Source of the DNA: Paraperlucidibaca baekdonensis
GTDB taxonomy: Bacteria > Pseudomonadota > Gammaproteobacteria > Pseudomonadales > Moraxellaceae
NCBI RefSeq assembly: GCF_003387535.1
Contig: NZ_QUNR01000004.1
Coordinates: 186,001 to 250,000, forward strand
Length of the DNA: 64,000 nt
Direction: 5' to 3'
Shown: in pieces, positions 7,775 to 16,205 of the stretch
Layout of the letters: each line of letters opens with the position of its first letter
Numbering within the stretch: the first letter of the stretch is position 1
Notes under the pieces: model-generated
What the model saw: only the letters and a program-made list of their open reading frames with translations
Databases searched by the model: none
Told to the model about the DNA's origin: nothing
Position numbers and translations under genes: made by a program

Positions 7775-8998
7775 ATGGCGGCATTTGATTACGTAGGGGT
7801 TGATCCGCAGGGAAAACGCCGCAAAGGGGTAATCGATGCCGACAGTCTGCGCCACGCTCGCTCGCTGTTGCGGGAGCGTCAGCTGGTGCCCATCTCAGTC
7901 AATAGCGCCAGTGAAAAGCCCGCTGCTCAGCAATCTGGCGCTACCTTCACATTATTTAAGCCCGGCTTAAGTGCTCAAGACTTAGCGCTTATTACTCGTC
8001 AGCTGTCGACACTGGTGCAAGCGGGTCTGACCCTTGATGACTCCTTACGCTCGGTTGCTCAGCAGTCAGAAAAATCCACGGTGAAGCGGCTGTTGACTGC
8101 GGTACGCGCTAAGGTTGTTGAAGGCTTCACCTTGGCGCAAAGCTTGGCTGAGTTTCCGCAAGCATTTCCCTCTCTTTATCGCGCCACGGTGGCGGCCGGC
8201 GAGCGTGCAGGGCATCTCGACTTGGTGCTAAACCGCCTCGCTGACTACACCGAGTCACGCTATGAAACGCGCCGGAAAGTGCAGGGCGCTTTAATTTACC
8301 CGATTATTTTGACGGTGCTCTCGCTGCTGATTGTCGTGGGTTTGCTGACTTATGTGGTGCCCGATATCGTCAAGGTGTTTGACAACCAAGGCCAGGCGCT
8401 GCCCGTTATTACGCAGATTCTCATTGCAACCAGCGACTTCCTGCGCGAGTCATTGGGCACGCTGGTGCTGGTGGTTTTGGTCATTGGCTTTATTGTCTAT
8501 CGCGTGCTGCAAAAGCCGGCGATGCGCTTTCGTTGGCATGCCTTCATGCTGCGTGTGCCGGTTGCCGGCAAGCTGGTGCGTGACTCGCAAGCGGCGCGAT
8601 TTGTCAGCACATTGGCGATTTTGACGCGCAGTGGCGTGCCCTTGGTTGATGCCCTGCGCATTGCCGCAGAAGTGGTCGATAATCTGCCAATGCGCGAGGC
8701 TGTATCTCAGGCTGCCGATCGTGTCACCGAGGGCGGGCGCTTGGCGCCGGCCATTGAGCAGTCAAAGCTGTTTCCGCCCATGATGACCAATATGGTCGCC
8801 AGCGGCGAGGCCAGCGGCGAGCTGGATGATATGCTGATGCGTACAGGGCAAATGCAGGAGCGTGCATTAACCGGCAGTATCAGCACGTTGGTGGGTTTGT
8901 TTGAACCCATAATGTTGTTGATGATGGCCGGCGTGGTGCTGGTCATTGTCTTAGCCATTATGCTGCCAATCGTGCAGATGAATAACTTAGTGAACTAG
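7775..8998 (+). CDS. gspF: Type II secretion inner-membrane platform protein GspF
   Basis: This 407-residue polytopic platform protein couples GspE to pseudopilus growth. It shows the family's two repeated cytoplasmic T2SSF domains (about residues 70-190 and 275-395), each followed by hydrophobic segments: IYPIILTVLSLLIVVGLL, LVLVVLVIGFIVY and the C-terminal IMLLMMAGVVLVIVLAIML. The N-terminal FDYVGVDPQGKRRKGVIDA is typical. Length equals that of other GspF/XcpS proteins. It is tightly spaced between gspE and gspG. Confidence 0.96.
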   Translation: MAAFDYVGVDPQGKRRKGVIDADSLRHARSLLRERQLVPISVNSASEKPAAQQSGATFTLFKPGLSAQDLALITRQLSTLVQAGLTLDDSLRSVAQQSEKSTVKRLLTAVRAKVVEGFTLAQSLAEFPQAFPSLYRATVAAGERAGHLDLVLNRLADYTESRYETRRKVQGALIYPIILTVLSLLIVVGLLTYVVPDIVKVFDNQGQALPVITQILIATSDFLRESLGTLVLVVLVIGFIVYRVLQKPAMRFRWHAFMLRVPVAGKLVRDSQAARFVSTLAILTRSGVPLVDALRIAAEVVDNLPMREAVSQAADRVTEGGRLAPAIEQSKLFPPMMTNMVASGEASGELDDMLMRTGQMQERALTGSISTLVGLFEPIMLLMMAGVVLVIVLAIMLPIVQMNNLVN

Positions 8999-9008
8999 TG
9001 GAGTAACC

Positions 9009-9434
9009 ATGCGAGCTCGTCGAGTATCCGCGCAAGCGGGCTTTACCCTTATTGAAGTGATGGTTGTCGTCGCCATTATTGGTATTTTAGCGTTGATCAT
9101 TGTGCCCAATGTGGTCGGCAAAGATGACCAAGCGCGCGTCACCTCAACCAAGGCCAGCCTCAGTGCCGTGGCCAATGCCTTAGAGCTCTATAAGCTCGAT
9201 AATTACCGTTACCCAAGCAGCGAAGCCGGTCTTGATGCACTGGTTAATCGCTCGCCCGAAGCGCGGGTATTCCCCGATGGTGGCTATTTACGTCGCCCGC
9301 CAGTTGATTCCTGGGAAAACCCGGTGCAATACATCTCCCCCGGAAGCGATGGTAAGCCTTACGACTTGTACTCCTTAGGCGCCGATAACGCCGAAGGCGG
9401 CGAAGGCTACGCTGCGGATATTTATTTCGAATGA
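9009..9434 (+). CDS. gspG: Type II secretion major pseudopilin GspG
   Basis: This 141-residue major pseudopilin polymerises into the piston-like pseudopilus. A short basic leader precedes the prepilin peptidase site AG/FTLIEVMVV, with Phe+1 and Glu+5 present, and then the hydrophobic N-terminal helix. The C-terminal part has the GspG pattern: the alpha-helical ALELYKLDNYRYPS stretch, GLDALV, and a DxxSLGADN-like calcium-loop region near the end. A GGAG site precedes the ATG. It overlaps gspH by 4 bp. The prepilin peptidase that must process it is not in the window. Confidence 0.96.
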   Translation: MRARRVSAQAGFTLIEVMVVVAIIGILALIIVPNVVGKDDQARVTSTKASLSAVANALELYKLDNYRYPSSEAGLDALVNRSPEARVFPDGGYLRRPPVDSWENPVQYISPGSDGKPYDLYSLGADNAEGGEGYAADIYFE

Positions 9435-9988
9435 TGCTGAGGCCGCGCCAATCACAAACTGGCTTTACCTTAATCGAGGTATTGCTAGTTATCGTCTTAA
9501 TGGCGGTGCTGATGGGTGTGGCAGTCGTTAGTTTAAACCCGTCTGATCCCTCGCGTCGCATACAGCAAGAGCGCGAGCGAATACAGGCGAAAATTGGCTA
9601 CGCACGACTGTTAGCCGAAACCGATCAAATTGAAGTCGGGCTTCAGCTCAACAGTGCCGGGTACCGTTTTTTACGGTTTGATAAAACCCGTCAGCAATGG
9701 TTTGTCATTGATACCGATCCAGCGCTCAAGCCACAGCAGACCCTTGGTATCGGCTACACATGGCGTGATGCCGGTGTGGCGCAAAGTATCGCCAGCCGTG
9801 AGCCAGTCGAAGGTGCTGTCATACCGGATATGCTGCTGTTGTCGAGCGGTGAGGCAACTCCTGGCGTACTCAGTATTCGTTCGCAAGATGACCCGAGCGT
9901 GGTACCCGTAGAGCTACAAATCAATGACCTTGGTGATACGCGACTGCCCGAAGATGAAGACACCGAGGGCGTGCGCCGTGCGTATTAA
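9431..9988 (+). CDS. gspH: Type II secretion minor pseudopilin GspH
   Basis: This 185-residue minor pseudopilin has the cleavage site TG/FTLIEVLLVIVL with Glu+5, followed by a hydrophobic helix and a variable beta-rich periplasmic domain. Its position between gspG and gspI and its length identify it as GspH/XcpU, which is otherwise poorly conserved. Start ATG overlaps the gspG stop (ATGA), and its own end overlaps gspI by 11 bp. Confidence 0.9.
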   Translation: MMLRPRQSQTGFTLIEVLLVIVLMAVLMGVAVVSLNPSDPSRRIQQERERIQAKIGYARLLAETDQIEVGLQLNSAGYRFLRFDKTRQQWFVIDTDPALKPQQTLGIGYTWRDAGVAQSIASREPVEGAVIPDMLLLSSGEATPGVLSIRSQDDPSVVPVELQINDLGDTRLPEDEDTEGVRRAY

Positions 9989-10379
9989 AACCGCGCGTAG
10001 TGGCCGTGGTTTCACGCTCATCGAAGTGTTGGTGGCGATGGCTATTTTTGGCGTGGTGGCCTTAACGCTGCTCACGCAAACGCGAGAGCAAACGCGGCAA
10101 GCCGCCAGTCTTGAAGATCGTTTATTGGCGCATTGGGTGGCGACTAATACCATGGCCGACCTGCAAAGTGCCGGGCAGCTACCTGAGCTGGGTAAAATTG
10201 AAACCAATACCGTCATGGCGGGGCGGGACTGGCTGATTATTATGACCGCAGCCACCACACCGAGCCCGGATGTGCGCAGCATGGAAGTGCAAGTCAGCAG
10301 CTACGATCCGGTGACGGGCGATAACGGCTCGCCATTGGTCAATGTGGTGGGCTTTATTGGGCAGTTTAATAATGGCTAG
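9978..10379 (+). CDS. gspI: Type II secretion minor pseudopilin GspI
   Basis: This 133-residue minor pseudopilin belongs to the tip complex with GspJ and GspK. The motif RG/FTLIEVLVAMAIFGVVAL shows the prepilin peptidase site with Glu+5. The start chosen is GTG at 9978 because GAGGG lies 8 bases upstream and it leaves an 11-residue basic leader; an ATG at 9954 would lengthen the leader and the overlap with gspH. NTMADLQ within the periplasmic domain is typical of GspI. It overlaps gspJ by 8 bp. Confidence 0.92.
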   Translation: MRIKTARSGRGFTLIEVLVAMAIFGVVALTLLTQTREQTRQAASLEDRLLAHWVATNTMADLQSAGQLPELGKIETNTVMAGRDWLIIMTAATTPSPDVRSMEVQVSSYDPVTGDNGSPLVNVVGFIGQFNNG

Positions 10380-11019
10380 ACCTGTGCGGCGATCGCGAGG
10401 CTTCACGCTTATCGAGCTACTTGTTGCCATTACCATCATGGCCTTACTCAGTGTCGGCGCTTTTAATTTCTTAAGTGGTACGAGTCGTACCGCCGATCGT
10501 TTAAATGCACGTCAGGCTGACTTATTAGCCATTGAGCGCATGCAGTCTGTGATTGCTAATGACTTGGCGCAGTGGGTTGATCGACCCATTCGTGATGAGC
10601 TTGGCGACGCACTGCCACCGTTTGTGTTATCGCCCGATGGCGCACTGGAGTTCACGCGCCGTGGCTTGAGTAATCCGCTCGATAAGCCTCGCTCCGATAT
10701 GTTGCGTGTGCGTTATGAGCTTCGTGGCAAACAGCTATGGCGTTTGACCTGGCTAACCCTCGACCGTCTGCCGGGCTTAAAGCCGGTGGAATCACCGATT
10801 GGTCCCGAACTCGAGCGACTTCGCTGGCGTGCACGCGGCAGCAATGTGAGCCGCATTGAAGAGGTGTGGCCGCCAACGAGCTCCGGTGCAACCGGCATCA
10901 GTGGCGCGGTCTTAAACCAGGGTGCTCCGGCGGTGTTAAATCTTGAGTTTGATGCACCACCGTATGGCGAAATTCGTCGCATTTATCTTCTGCCAGATAA
11001 CGACAATGCCACCGGTTAA
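10372..11019 (+). CDS. gspJ: Type II secretion minor pseudopilin GspJ
   Basis: This 215-residue minor pseudopilin of the pseudopilus tip has a basic leader (MARPVRRSRG) before FTLIELLVAITIMALLSV. The periplasmic part contains the DRPIRDELGDALP region usual for GspJ. The ATG at 10372 lies inside the last codons of gspI and gives a normal short leader, so it is preferred to the upstream ATG at 10342. It overlaps gspK by 14 bp. Confidence 0.93.
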   Translation: MARPVRRSRGFTLIELLVAITIMALLSVGAFNFLSGTSRTADRLNARQADLLAIERMQSVIANDLAQWVDRPIRDELGDALPPFVLSPDGALEFTRRGLSNPLDKPRSDMLRVRYELRGKQLWRLTWLTLDRLPGLKPVESPIGPELERLRWRARGSNVSRIEEVWPPTSSGATGISGAVLNQGAPAVLNLEFDAPPYGEIRRIYLLPDNDNATG

Positions 11020-12034
11020 GCGCTCCAACCGCGAGCGCGGTGTTGCGCTTTTAACCATGCTCTTGATTGCGGCCCTGGCCACAGTTTTAGTGACGACGAT
11101 AATTGAGCGCCAGTCGCGTGTGCAGCGTGAGTTGGCCGGCGAGCTGCAGCTCGATCAAGTCGCGCAGTACAACCAGGGTGCCGCTCTATTTGCCATGGCG
11201 GCGTTACGTGAGGATGGTCGACAAGGCATGTTGGTCGACCATCCGGGCGAGGGCTGGGCGCAACCCTTTCCACCATTTCCGGTGCCGGGCGGTTTAATTT
11301 TGCCTGCTTTAAGCGATGCTCAGGCGCGTTTCAACCTCAACAGCTTGGTGCGTGCAGGCAGCACCAATGAAGCCGCGCTATTTTTCATGCGGCGCCTATT
11401 GAGCCAGTTACTACTGCCCACCGAGCTAGCCGATAGTTTGGTGGATTGGCTCGATGCCGACTCGCAGCCGTTTTCTGCCGCTGGCGCAGAGGATGACTTT
11501 TACCTACGCCTTGATGTGCCATATCGCGCCGCAAATAGGCCACTGAGTACTTACGACGAGCTGCGCCTAGTCCGTGGCTTTACCGGCGATACGCTGCGCG
11601 CTTTATCGCCATTTGTCACGGTCTTGCCCGCTGCCGCGAGCAAAATGAACGTTAACTTTATTGCGCCGCCTATCCTGGAGGCACTGGTGCCGGGTTTAGC
11701 GCCGGCCTCTGCTGTTGAGCTGCTGAAAACGCGCCCAACAGAAGGCTGGAAAACACTAGCGGAGTTCCTCAATAACCCGGTTTTTAATGGGGTTAGTCAG
11801 GAAGTCCGTGCTGCTTTAGGTGCCTTGCTTGATGTGCGCTCGCGCTATTTTGAACTGTATACTCGGGTACGTTTTGGCGATCGTGAACGGTTACAATGGA
11901 CGCTGATTGCACGCCGCACATCGCGCCTGCTTGATGTCATAGCCGTTGAGCGCAACCCATCATGGGTACCCGACATCGAGCCTCCGCCCAACAGCGACGA
12001 TGAGCCCTTAGAAGAACAAGAGGAAGTCCAGTAA
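11006..12034 (+). CDS. gspK: Type II secretion minor pseudopilin GspK
   Basis: This 342-residue protein is the largest minor pseudopilin and caps the pseudopilus. The N-terminus MPPVKRSNRERGVALLTMLL has a prepilin-like leader and hydrophobic helix but lacks Glu+5, which is a known hallmark of GspK. The GspK domain follows, with LADSLVDWLDADSQP and YRAANRPLSTYDELRLVRGF both clear. The ATG at 11006 gives the correct leader; upstream ATGs fall within gspJ. It ends one base into gspL. Confidence 0.95.
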   Translation: MPPVKRSNRERGVALLTMLLIAALATVLVTTIIERQSRVQRELAGELQLDQVAQYNQGAALFAMAALREDGRQGMLVDHPGEGWAQPFPPFPVPGGLILPALSDAQARFNLNSLVRAGSTNEAALFFMRRLLSQLLLPTELADSLVDWLDADSQPFSAAGAEDDFYLRLDVPYRAANRPLSTYDELRLVRGFTGDTLRALSPFVTVLPAAASKMNVNFIAPPILEALVPGLAPASAVELLKTRPTEGWKTLAEFLNNPVFNGVSQEVRAALGALLDVRSRYFELYTRVRFGDRERLQWTLIARRTSRLLDVIAVERNPSWVPDIEPPPNSDDEPLEEQEEVQ

Positions 12035-13239
12035 TGGAAAGGCTATTTTTACGATTGCCCGCGAGCAATAGCAACGACATAGCGGCAGTGTCTTATGCTG
12101 ATGGGCAGTGGACCCGGCAAGGTACCTGGCAAAGTATTGAGGCGCTAGCCAATGAATTGCTAGCCGATCGCGATGTGCCGGTGGTATTGATAACGCCTGT
12201 TGGCCAAGATATTTCCTTGCTGATTGAAGCCAGTGCGCGCCAACGTAAAGAGGCGGGCGTGAACCTAGTCGCACTCGCCGAGGAGCAGCTTGGCGAAGAC
12301 TATGAGCGCCTGCAATGGACGCTGCAGAGCATTGATGAGTATCAAGTACTCGCGCGCGGCATTAGCCAGCATTATATGCAGCAATGGCTAGCATTGTTTC
12401 ATGAGCATGCTATTCGTCCAGTTGCCGCGATTGCAGAAACGTCATTGTTGCCAACGGATCCCGAGCATTGGCTTTGGTATCCCGTGGCCGGCGAGGTGTT
12501 TATTCAAGCCGCGCCGGGTGAGGCCGCCTTAATTGCTTCCGCTGATGCGCCGTTTGTTATTGAGCAATTATTGGCCACGCACAAAAGCTCCGCGCCCGTG
12601 CGTCTGCGCTACCCGCAAGGCGCTAGTTTGCCGACATTGCCCGAGCGCATCAGCCCAACACCAGCCGCGTGGCAAGACTGGGCGGATTTACTCAAGCAGC
12701 ATGCCCATACGCGATGGCCAGGTCATAGCCAAAATTGGCTAACCGGCGCACTAGCGCCACAGTCGCAATACCCATGGGCGCCGCGCTGGAAATGGGCGGC
12801 AGCTATGCTGGTATTGGCCTCCGTGTTGATGATTGCCGTGGATCGCTTCAGTGCTTATCAGCTCAGCAGCGAGGCGCGCATGGCGCGCACAGAGGCCGAG
12901 CAGTTATACAAACAATACTTCCCCGATGAGCGTCGCATGAGTAATTTGTCGCGGCAGTTTGCGGCACGTCAAAGCGCAGGCAATGCGCTCGCGCCTGAAA
13001 TTGTGCTGCAATTGGTCGCGCAGACATCGCCCTCGATTGATTGGCAAATCAAGCAGTTTGATTACCGCGATAACGCCCCGGTGCGTGTTGATGTTTCAGG
13101 CGGCGTGCTCGATGAAATCAATGCTTGGTCGCAAGCGCTGGAGTCGCAAGGCGTGTCAGTGAAGATTGAAAATTCACGCTTAGATAATGGCGTGGCGCAG
13201 GCCACGTTGTTGATTGCCAGTACTGGGGGTAAGCGCTAA
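12034..13239 (+). CDS. gspL: Type II secretion inner-membrane assembly protein GspL
   Basis: This 401-residue bitopic protein has an actin-like cytoplasmic domain (about residues 1-240) that recruits GspE, one transmembrane helix near residues 250-268 (WAAAMLVLASVLMIAV), and a small periplasmic ferredoxin-like domain at the C-terminus. Primary sequence is divergent, as usual for GspL, but order, topology and length fit. Both boundaries overlap the neighbouring genes by one base (TAATG), indicating coupled translation. Confidence 0.9.
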   Translation: MERLFLRLPASNSNDIAAVSYADGQWTRQGTWQSIEALANELLADRDVPVVLITPVGQDISLLIEASARQRKEAGVNLVALAEEQLGEDYERLQWTLQSIDEYQVLARGISQHYMQQWLALFHEHAIRPVAAIAETSLLPTDPEHWLWYPVAGEVFIQAAPGEAALIASADAPFVIEQLLATHKSSAPVRLRYPQGASLPTLPERISPTPAAWQDWADLLKQHAHTRWPGHSQNWLTGALAPQSQYPWAPRWKWAAAMLVLASVLMIAVDRFSAYQLSSEARMARTEAEQLYKQYFPDERRMSNLSRQFAARQSAGNALAPEIVLQLVAQTSPSIDWQIKQFDYRDNAPVRVDVSGGVLDEINAWSQALESQGVSVKIENSRLDNGVAQATLLIASTGGKR

Positions 13240-13730
13240 TGGCTGAGTTCTCGCAACGTCTTTCGACTTTGGTCGCGCCAGCACAGGATTACTGGCAGGG
13301 TATGCCCGCTAAAGATCGCCGCGCGCTATCGTGGCTGGCGGTTATTATCATCCCGGTGGCGGTGATTTGGGGTGGTATTTTGCCGGCTAAACAGGCACTA
13401 GAGTCGGCTGCTGTGGCTCGCCATGAGGCGGTGTCATTGGCTGCCACCATTCGCCGTGATGGACCTCGCCTGCGCGGTGGCTCCAGTGCGCGGGTGCCGG
13501 CTAATGAGCTTGCTCAACGGGTGCAAGCGCTGGCAGCGAGCCAGACCATTGCGCTTGATCGTTTAGAGTCGGATCCTGCCGGTGTGCGTATTGCAATTAA
13601 CAACGCCAGTGTGACCCAGCTGACCTTGTTTTTGCAGCAATGCCGCGCGCAAGGTATATCCGTTAAAGAGGTTGTCATCAATCGTGGCAGCGATAACAGT
13701 AGCCAAGTACGCGTGCGATTAAGCGTGTAA
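13239..13730 (+). CDS. gspM: Type II secretion inner-membrane protein GspM
   Basis: This 163-residue protein has a short cytoplasmic N-terminus, one transmembrane helix (about residues 28-48, LSWLAVIIIPVAVIWGGIL) and a small periplasmic domain. It stabilises GspL in the inner-membrane platform. It is the last gene of the operon; no gspN or prepilin peptidase gene follows, and a strong terminator begins 17 bp after its stop. Confidence 0.88.
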   Translation: MAEFSQRLSTLVAPAQDYWQGMPAKDRRALSWLAVIIIPVAVIWGGILPAKQALESAAVARHEAVSLAATIRRDGPRLRGGSSARVPANELAQRVQALAASQTIALDRLESDPAGVRIAINNASVTQLTLFLQQCRAQGISVKEVVINRGSDNSSQVRVRLSV

Positions 13731-13746
13731 TTTGGCGGATGAGATG

Positions 13747-13778
13747 AAAAAAAAGCGGCCTAGAAGGCCGCTTTTTTT
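13747..13778. terminator. Bidirectional terminator between gspM and ETF-QO
   Basis: AAGCGGCC-TAGAA-GGCCGCTT forms a GC-rich stem with a 5-base loop, flanked by an A-run on the left and a T-run on the right, so it can end transcription from both convergent genes. Confidence 0.9.
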
Positions 13779-13781
13779 GTC

Positions 13782-15434
13782 TTACATGTTGGGATAGTTC
13801 GGGCCGCCGCCACCTTCTGGTACCACCCAGTTGATGTTTTGTGAGGGGTCTTTGATATCACAGGTTTTGCAATGTACGCAGTTTTGCGCATTGATTTGGA
13901 ACAGTTGCTCACCGGCCTTTTCAACAATTTCATAGACGCCAGCTGGGCAATAGCGCTGCGCAGGCTCAGCATAGAGCTTGAGGTTTTTCTTCAGCGGAAT
14001 GCTGGGATCACCCAAGGTCAAATGCACAGGCTGATCTTCTTCGTGGTTCGTGTTTGAAATAAACACAGAAGACAGCTTGTCGAAGCTGATTTTGCCATCG
14101 GGCTTGGGGTAGGCAATGGGCTGATGGAACGATGCCAAATCCAGTGTTTTGTAGTCTGGTGTGGTGTCGTGGATGTTAAACGGCAGTTTGCCATTGAACA
14201 GATTTTGCTCGACAAAGTTGTAAGCCGCGCCCATCAGCGTGCCCATGCGATGCATGGCGGCGCCAAAGTTGCGTGATTTGTACAGTTCTTCATACAGCCA
14301 AGAAGCTTCAAATTTTGTCACGTATTCAGTGACTTCATCGCCACCGGTGCGACCGGCTTTGAGAGCCTCAAACAAACCTTCTGCGGCAAGCATGCCGGAC
14401 TTCATGGCCGTGTGGCTGCCTTTGATTTTCGAAAAGTTCAAGAAGCCGGCGTCGTCGCCAATCAGCAAACCACCGGGGAAAGTCAGTTTGGGTAAGGAGT
14501 TCAACCCACCTTTTACCACCGCGCGAGCGCCATAGGAAATGCGCTTGCCGCCTTCAAGATACTGTTTCAGCACCGGATGATGCTTCAGACGCTGCATTTC
14601 ATCGAAAGGTGAGACGTACGGGTTGCTGTACGACAGGTCGGTGATTAACCCCAGTGAGACTTGGTTGTCTTCAGCGTGATACATCCACCAGCCACCAGTT
14701 GAGCCGGATTCGCTCAAGGGCCAGCCAGCGCCGTGCAACACCAAGCCAGCTTCATGTTTGGCGGGATCGATTTCCCACAACTCTTTAATGCCCAAACCAT
14801 AGTGTTGCGGATCGGCGTCTTGGTCGAGCTTGTAATGGCTAATGAGCATTTTGCCCAAATGACCGCGGCAGCCTTCGGCAAACAAGGTGTATTTGGCTAG
14901 CAGCTCATAACCGGGTGTGTAAGAGCCTTTTTGCTCACCATTTTTGCCAACGCCCATATCGCCAGTGGCGATGCCTTTCACGGCGCCTTTGTCATCGTAA
15001 AGAATTTCAGCAGCGGCAAAGCCAGGGAACAAGTTCACTTCTAAGGCTTCGGCTTTTTCGGCTAACCAACGCACCACATTACCGAGGCTAACGATGTAGT
15101 TGCCATCGTTGTGCATGGGTTTGGGAATGGCCCAGTGCGGTGTCAAGATAGCTTTTTCTGGGCTGACTAAAAAGTGTACTTCGTCACGGGTGACGGCGGT
15201 GTTGAGCGGTGCGCCTTCAGCTTTCCAGTCAGGAAATAATTCGTCCATAGCGCGCGGTTCAATAACAGCACCCGATAGAATATGGGCGCCGAACTCGGAG
15301 CCTTTTTCCACCACACAAACGGATATTTCGTGGCCGCTCTCAATGCTGAGTTGGCGTAAACGAATGGCGGCAGATAGACCAGCAGGACCACCACCGACGA
15401 TAACGACATCAAAATCCATCGCTTCTCTTTCCAC
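13782..15434 (-). CDS. Electron transfer flavoprotein-ubiquinone oxidoreductase
   Basis: This 550-residue FAD and 4Fe-4S enzyme passes electrons from ETF, reduced by acyl-CoA dehydrogenases, to ubiquinone. The FAD-binding motif VGGGPAGLSAA starts near residue 13. The C-terminus holds the ferredoxin-like cluster ligands: CPAGVYE and CVHCKTCDIKDPSQNINW, ending GGGGPNYPNM as in the whole family. The start is a GTG with AAGGAG six bases upstream; an ATG five codons later has no such site. It stands alone, without etfA or etfB. It links fatty acid oxidation to respiration, in line with the alkane genes nearby. Confidence 0.97.
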   Translation of the reverse strand: MEREAMDFDVVIVGGGPAGLSAAIRLRQLSIESGHEISVCVVEKGSEFGAHILSGAVIEPRAMDELFPDWKAEGAPLNTAVTRDEVHFLVSPEKAILTPHWAIPKPMHNDGNYIVSLGNVVRWLAEKAEALEVNLFPGFAAAEILYDDKGAVKGIATGDMGVGKNGEQKGSYTPGYELLAKYTLFAEGCRGHLGKMLISHYKLDQDADPQHYGLGIKELWEIDPAKHEAGLVLHGAGWPLSESGSTGGWWMYHAEDNQVSLGLITDLSYSNPYVSPFDEMQRLKHHPVLKQYLEGGKRISYGARAVVKGGLNSLPKLTFPGGLLIGDDAGFLNFSKIKGSHTAMKSGMLAAEGLFEALKAGRTGGDEVTEYVTKFEASWLYEELYKSRNFGAAMHRMGTLMGAAYNFVEQNLFNGKLPFNIHDTTPDYKTLDLASFHQPIAYPKPDGKISFDKLSSVFISNTNHEEDQPVHLTLGDPSIPLKKNLKLYAEPAQRYCPAGVYEIVEKAGEQLFQINAQNCVHCKTCDIKDPSQNINWVVPEGGGGPNYPNM

Positions 15435-15611
15435 GATGTTCTCCTTGCAATGAACCCTAAACGGGAAAATAAACTGTGAGCTGTAGACTTAACTCACCTA
15501 AATAAACATGACTAGTATAAAAGCCGAGCGAAATCAGGCCAAGTAATTGCCACACAAATACCGCGGTTTTGTCTGATTTCTGTGTAATCAATGCATTAAA
15601 TAGGGGCATTT

Positions 15612-16199
15612 ATGAGCAATAACGACACACAGTCGAGTCGCAGTGAAGTCCTCGCCAACCCATTGGCCATTGCCGATCAAATCGGGACGGCGCGCGGCGA
15701 GAAGGCCTTGCCGCCCATTCATCTGTGGGATCCGCCATTTTGCGGTGATATCGATATGGAAATTCGCCGTAATGGCGATTGGTTTTATCAAGGCTCGCGA
15801 ATTCAACGCCCCGCGCTGGTGCGGTTATTTAGCACGGTGCTGCGGCGCGAAGCCGATGATGCCTATTATTTGGTGACGCCGGTGGAAAAAGTGCGCATTC
15901 GTGTGCAGGATGCGCCGCTCTTTGCTACCGCGTTAACGGTCATTAATGATGGTGAGTATTTACAATTTACTACCCATACCGATGATGTCGTGGTGGCCAG
16001 TGCCGAGCATCCGATCATCATTGTGCATGGCGAGGAGGGGCCGGTGCCCTATGTGCATGTGCGCGACCGGTTAACCGCGATGATTAGCCGCCCGGTGTAT
16101 TACGAGCTGGTCGCCATGGGCCATGAAGTTAATGATGCCGGCACGCGTACCTTAGCGGTGACGAGTGCCGGCATGACATTTAACTTGGGCGAGTTTTAA
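15612..16199 (+). CDS. DUF1285 family protein
   Basis: This 195-residue soluble protein matches the DUF1285 pattern: KALPPIHLWDPPFCGDIDM near residues 36-54, RNGDWFYQGSRIQRPALV, then YYLVTPVEKVRI. The family is widespread in Proteobacteria and has no assigned function. It is divergent from the ETF-QO gene and ends 6 bp from the rapA stop, so the two genes converge with almost no space between them. Confidence 0.9.
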   Translation: MSNNDTQSSRSEVLANPLAIADQIGTARGEKALPPIHLWDPPFCGDIDMEIRRNGDWFYQGSRIQRPALVRLFSTVLRREADDAYYLVTPVEKVRIRVQDAPLFATALTVINDGEYLQFTTHTDDVVVASAEHPIIIVHGEEGPVPYVHVRDRLTAMISRPVYYELVAMGHEVNDAGTRTLAVTSAGMTFNLGEF

Positions 16200-16205
16200 T
16201 GGCGA

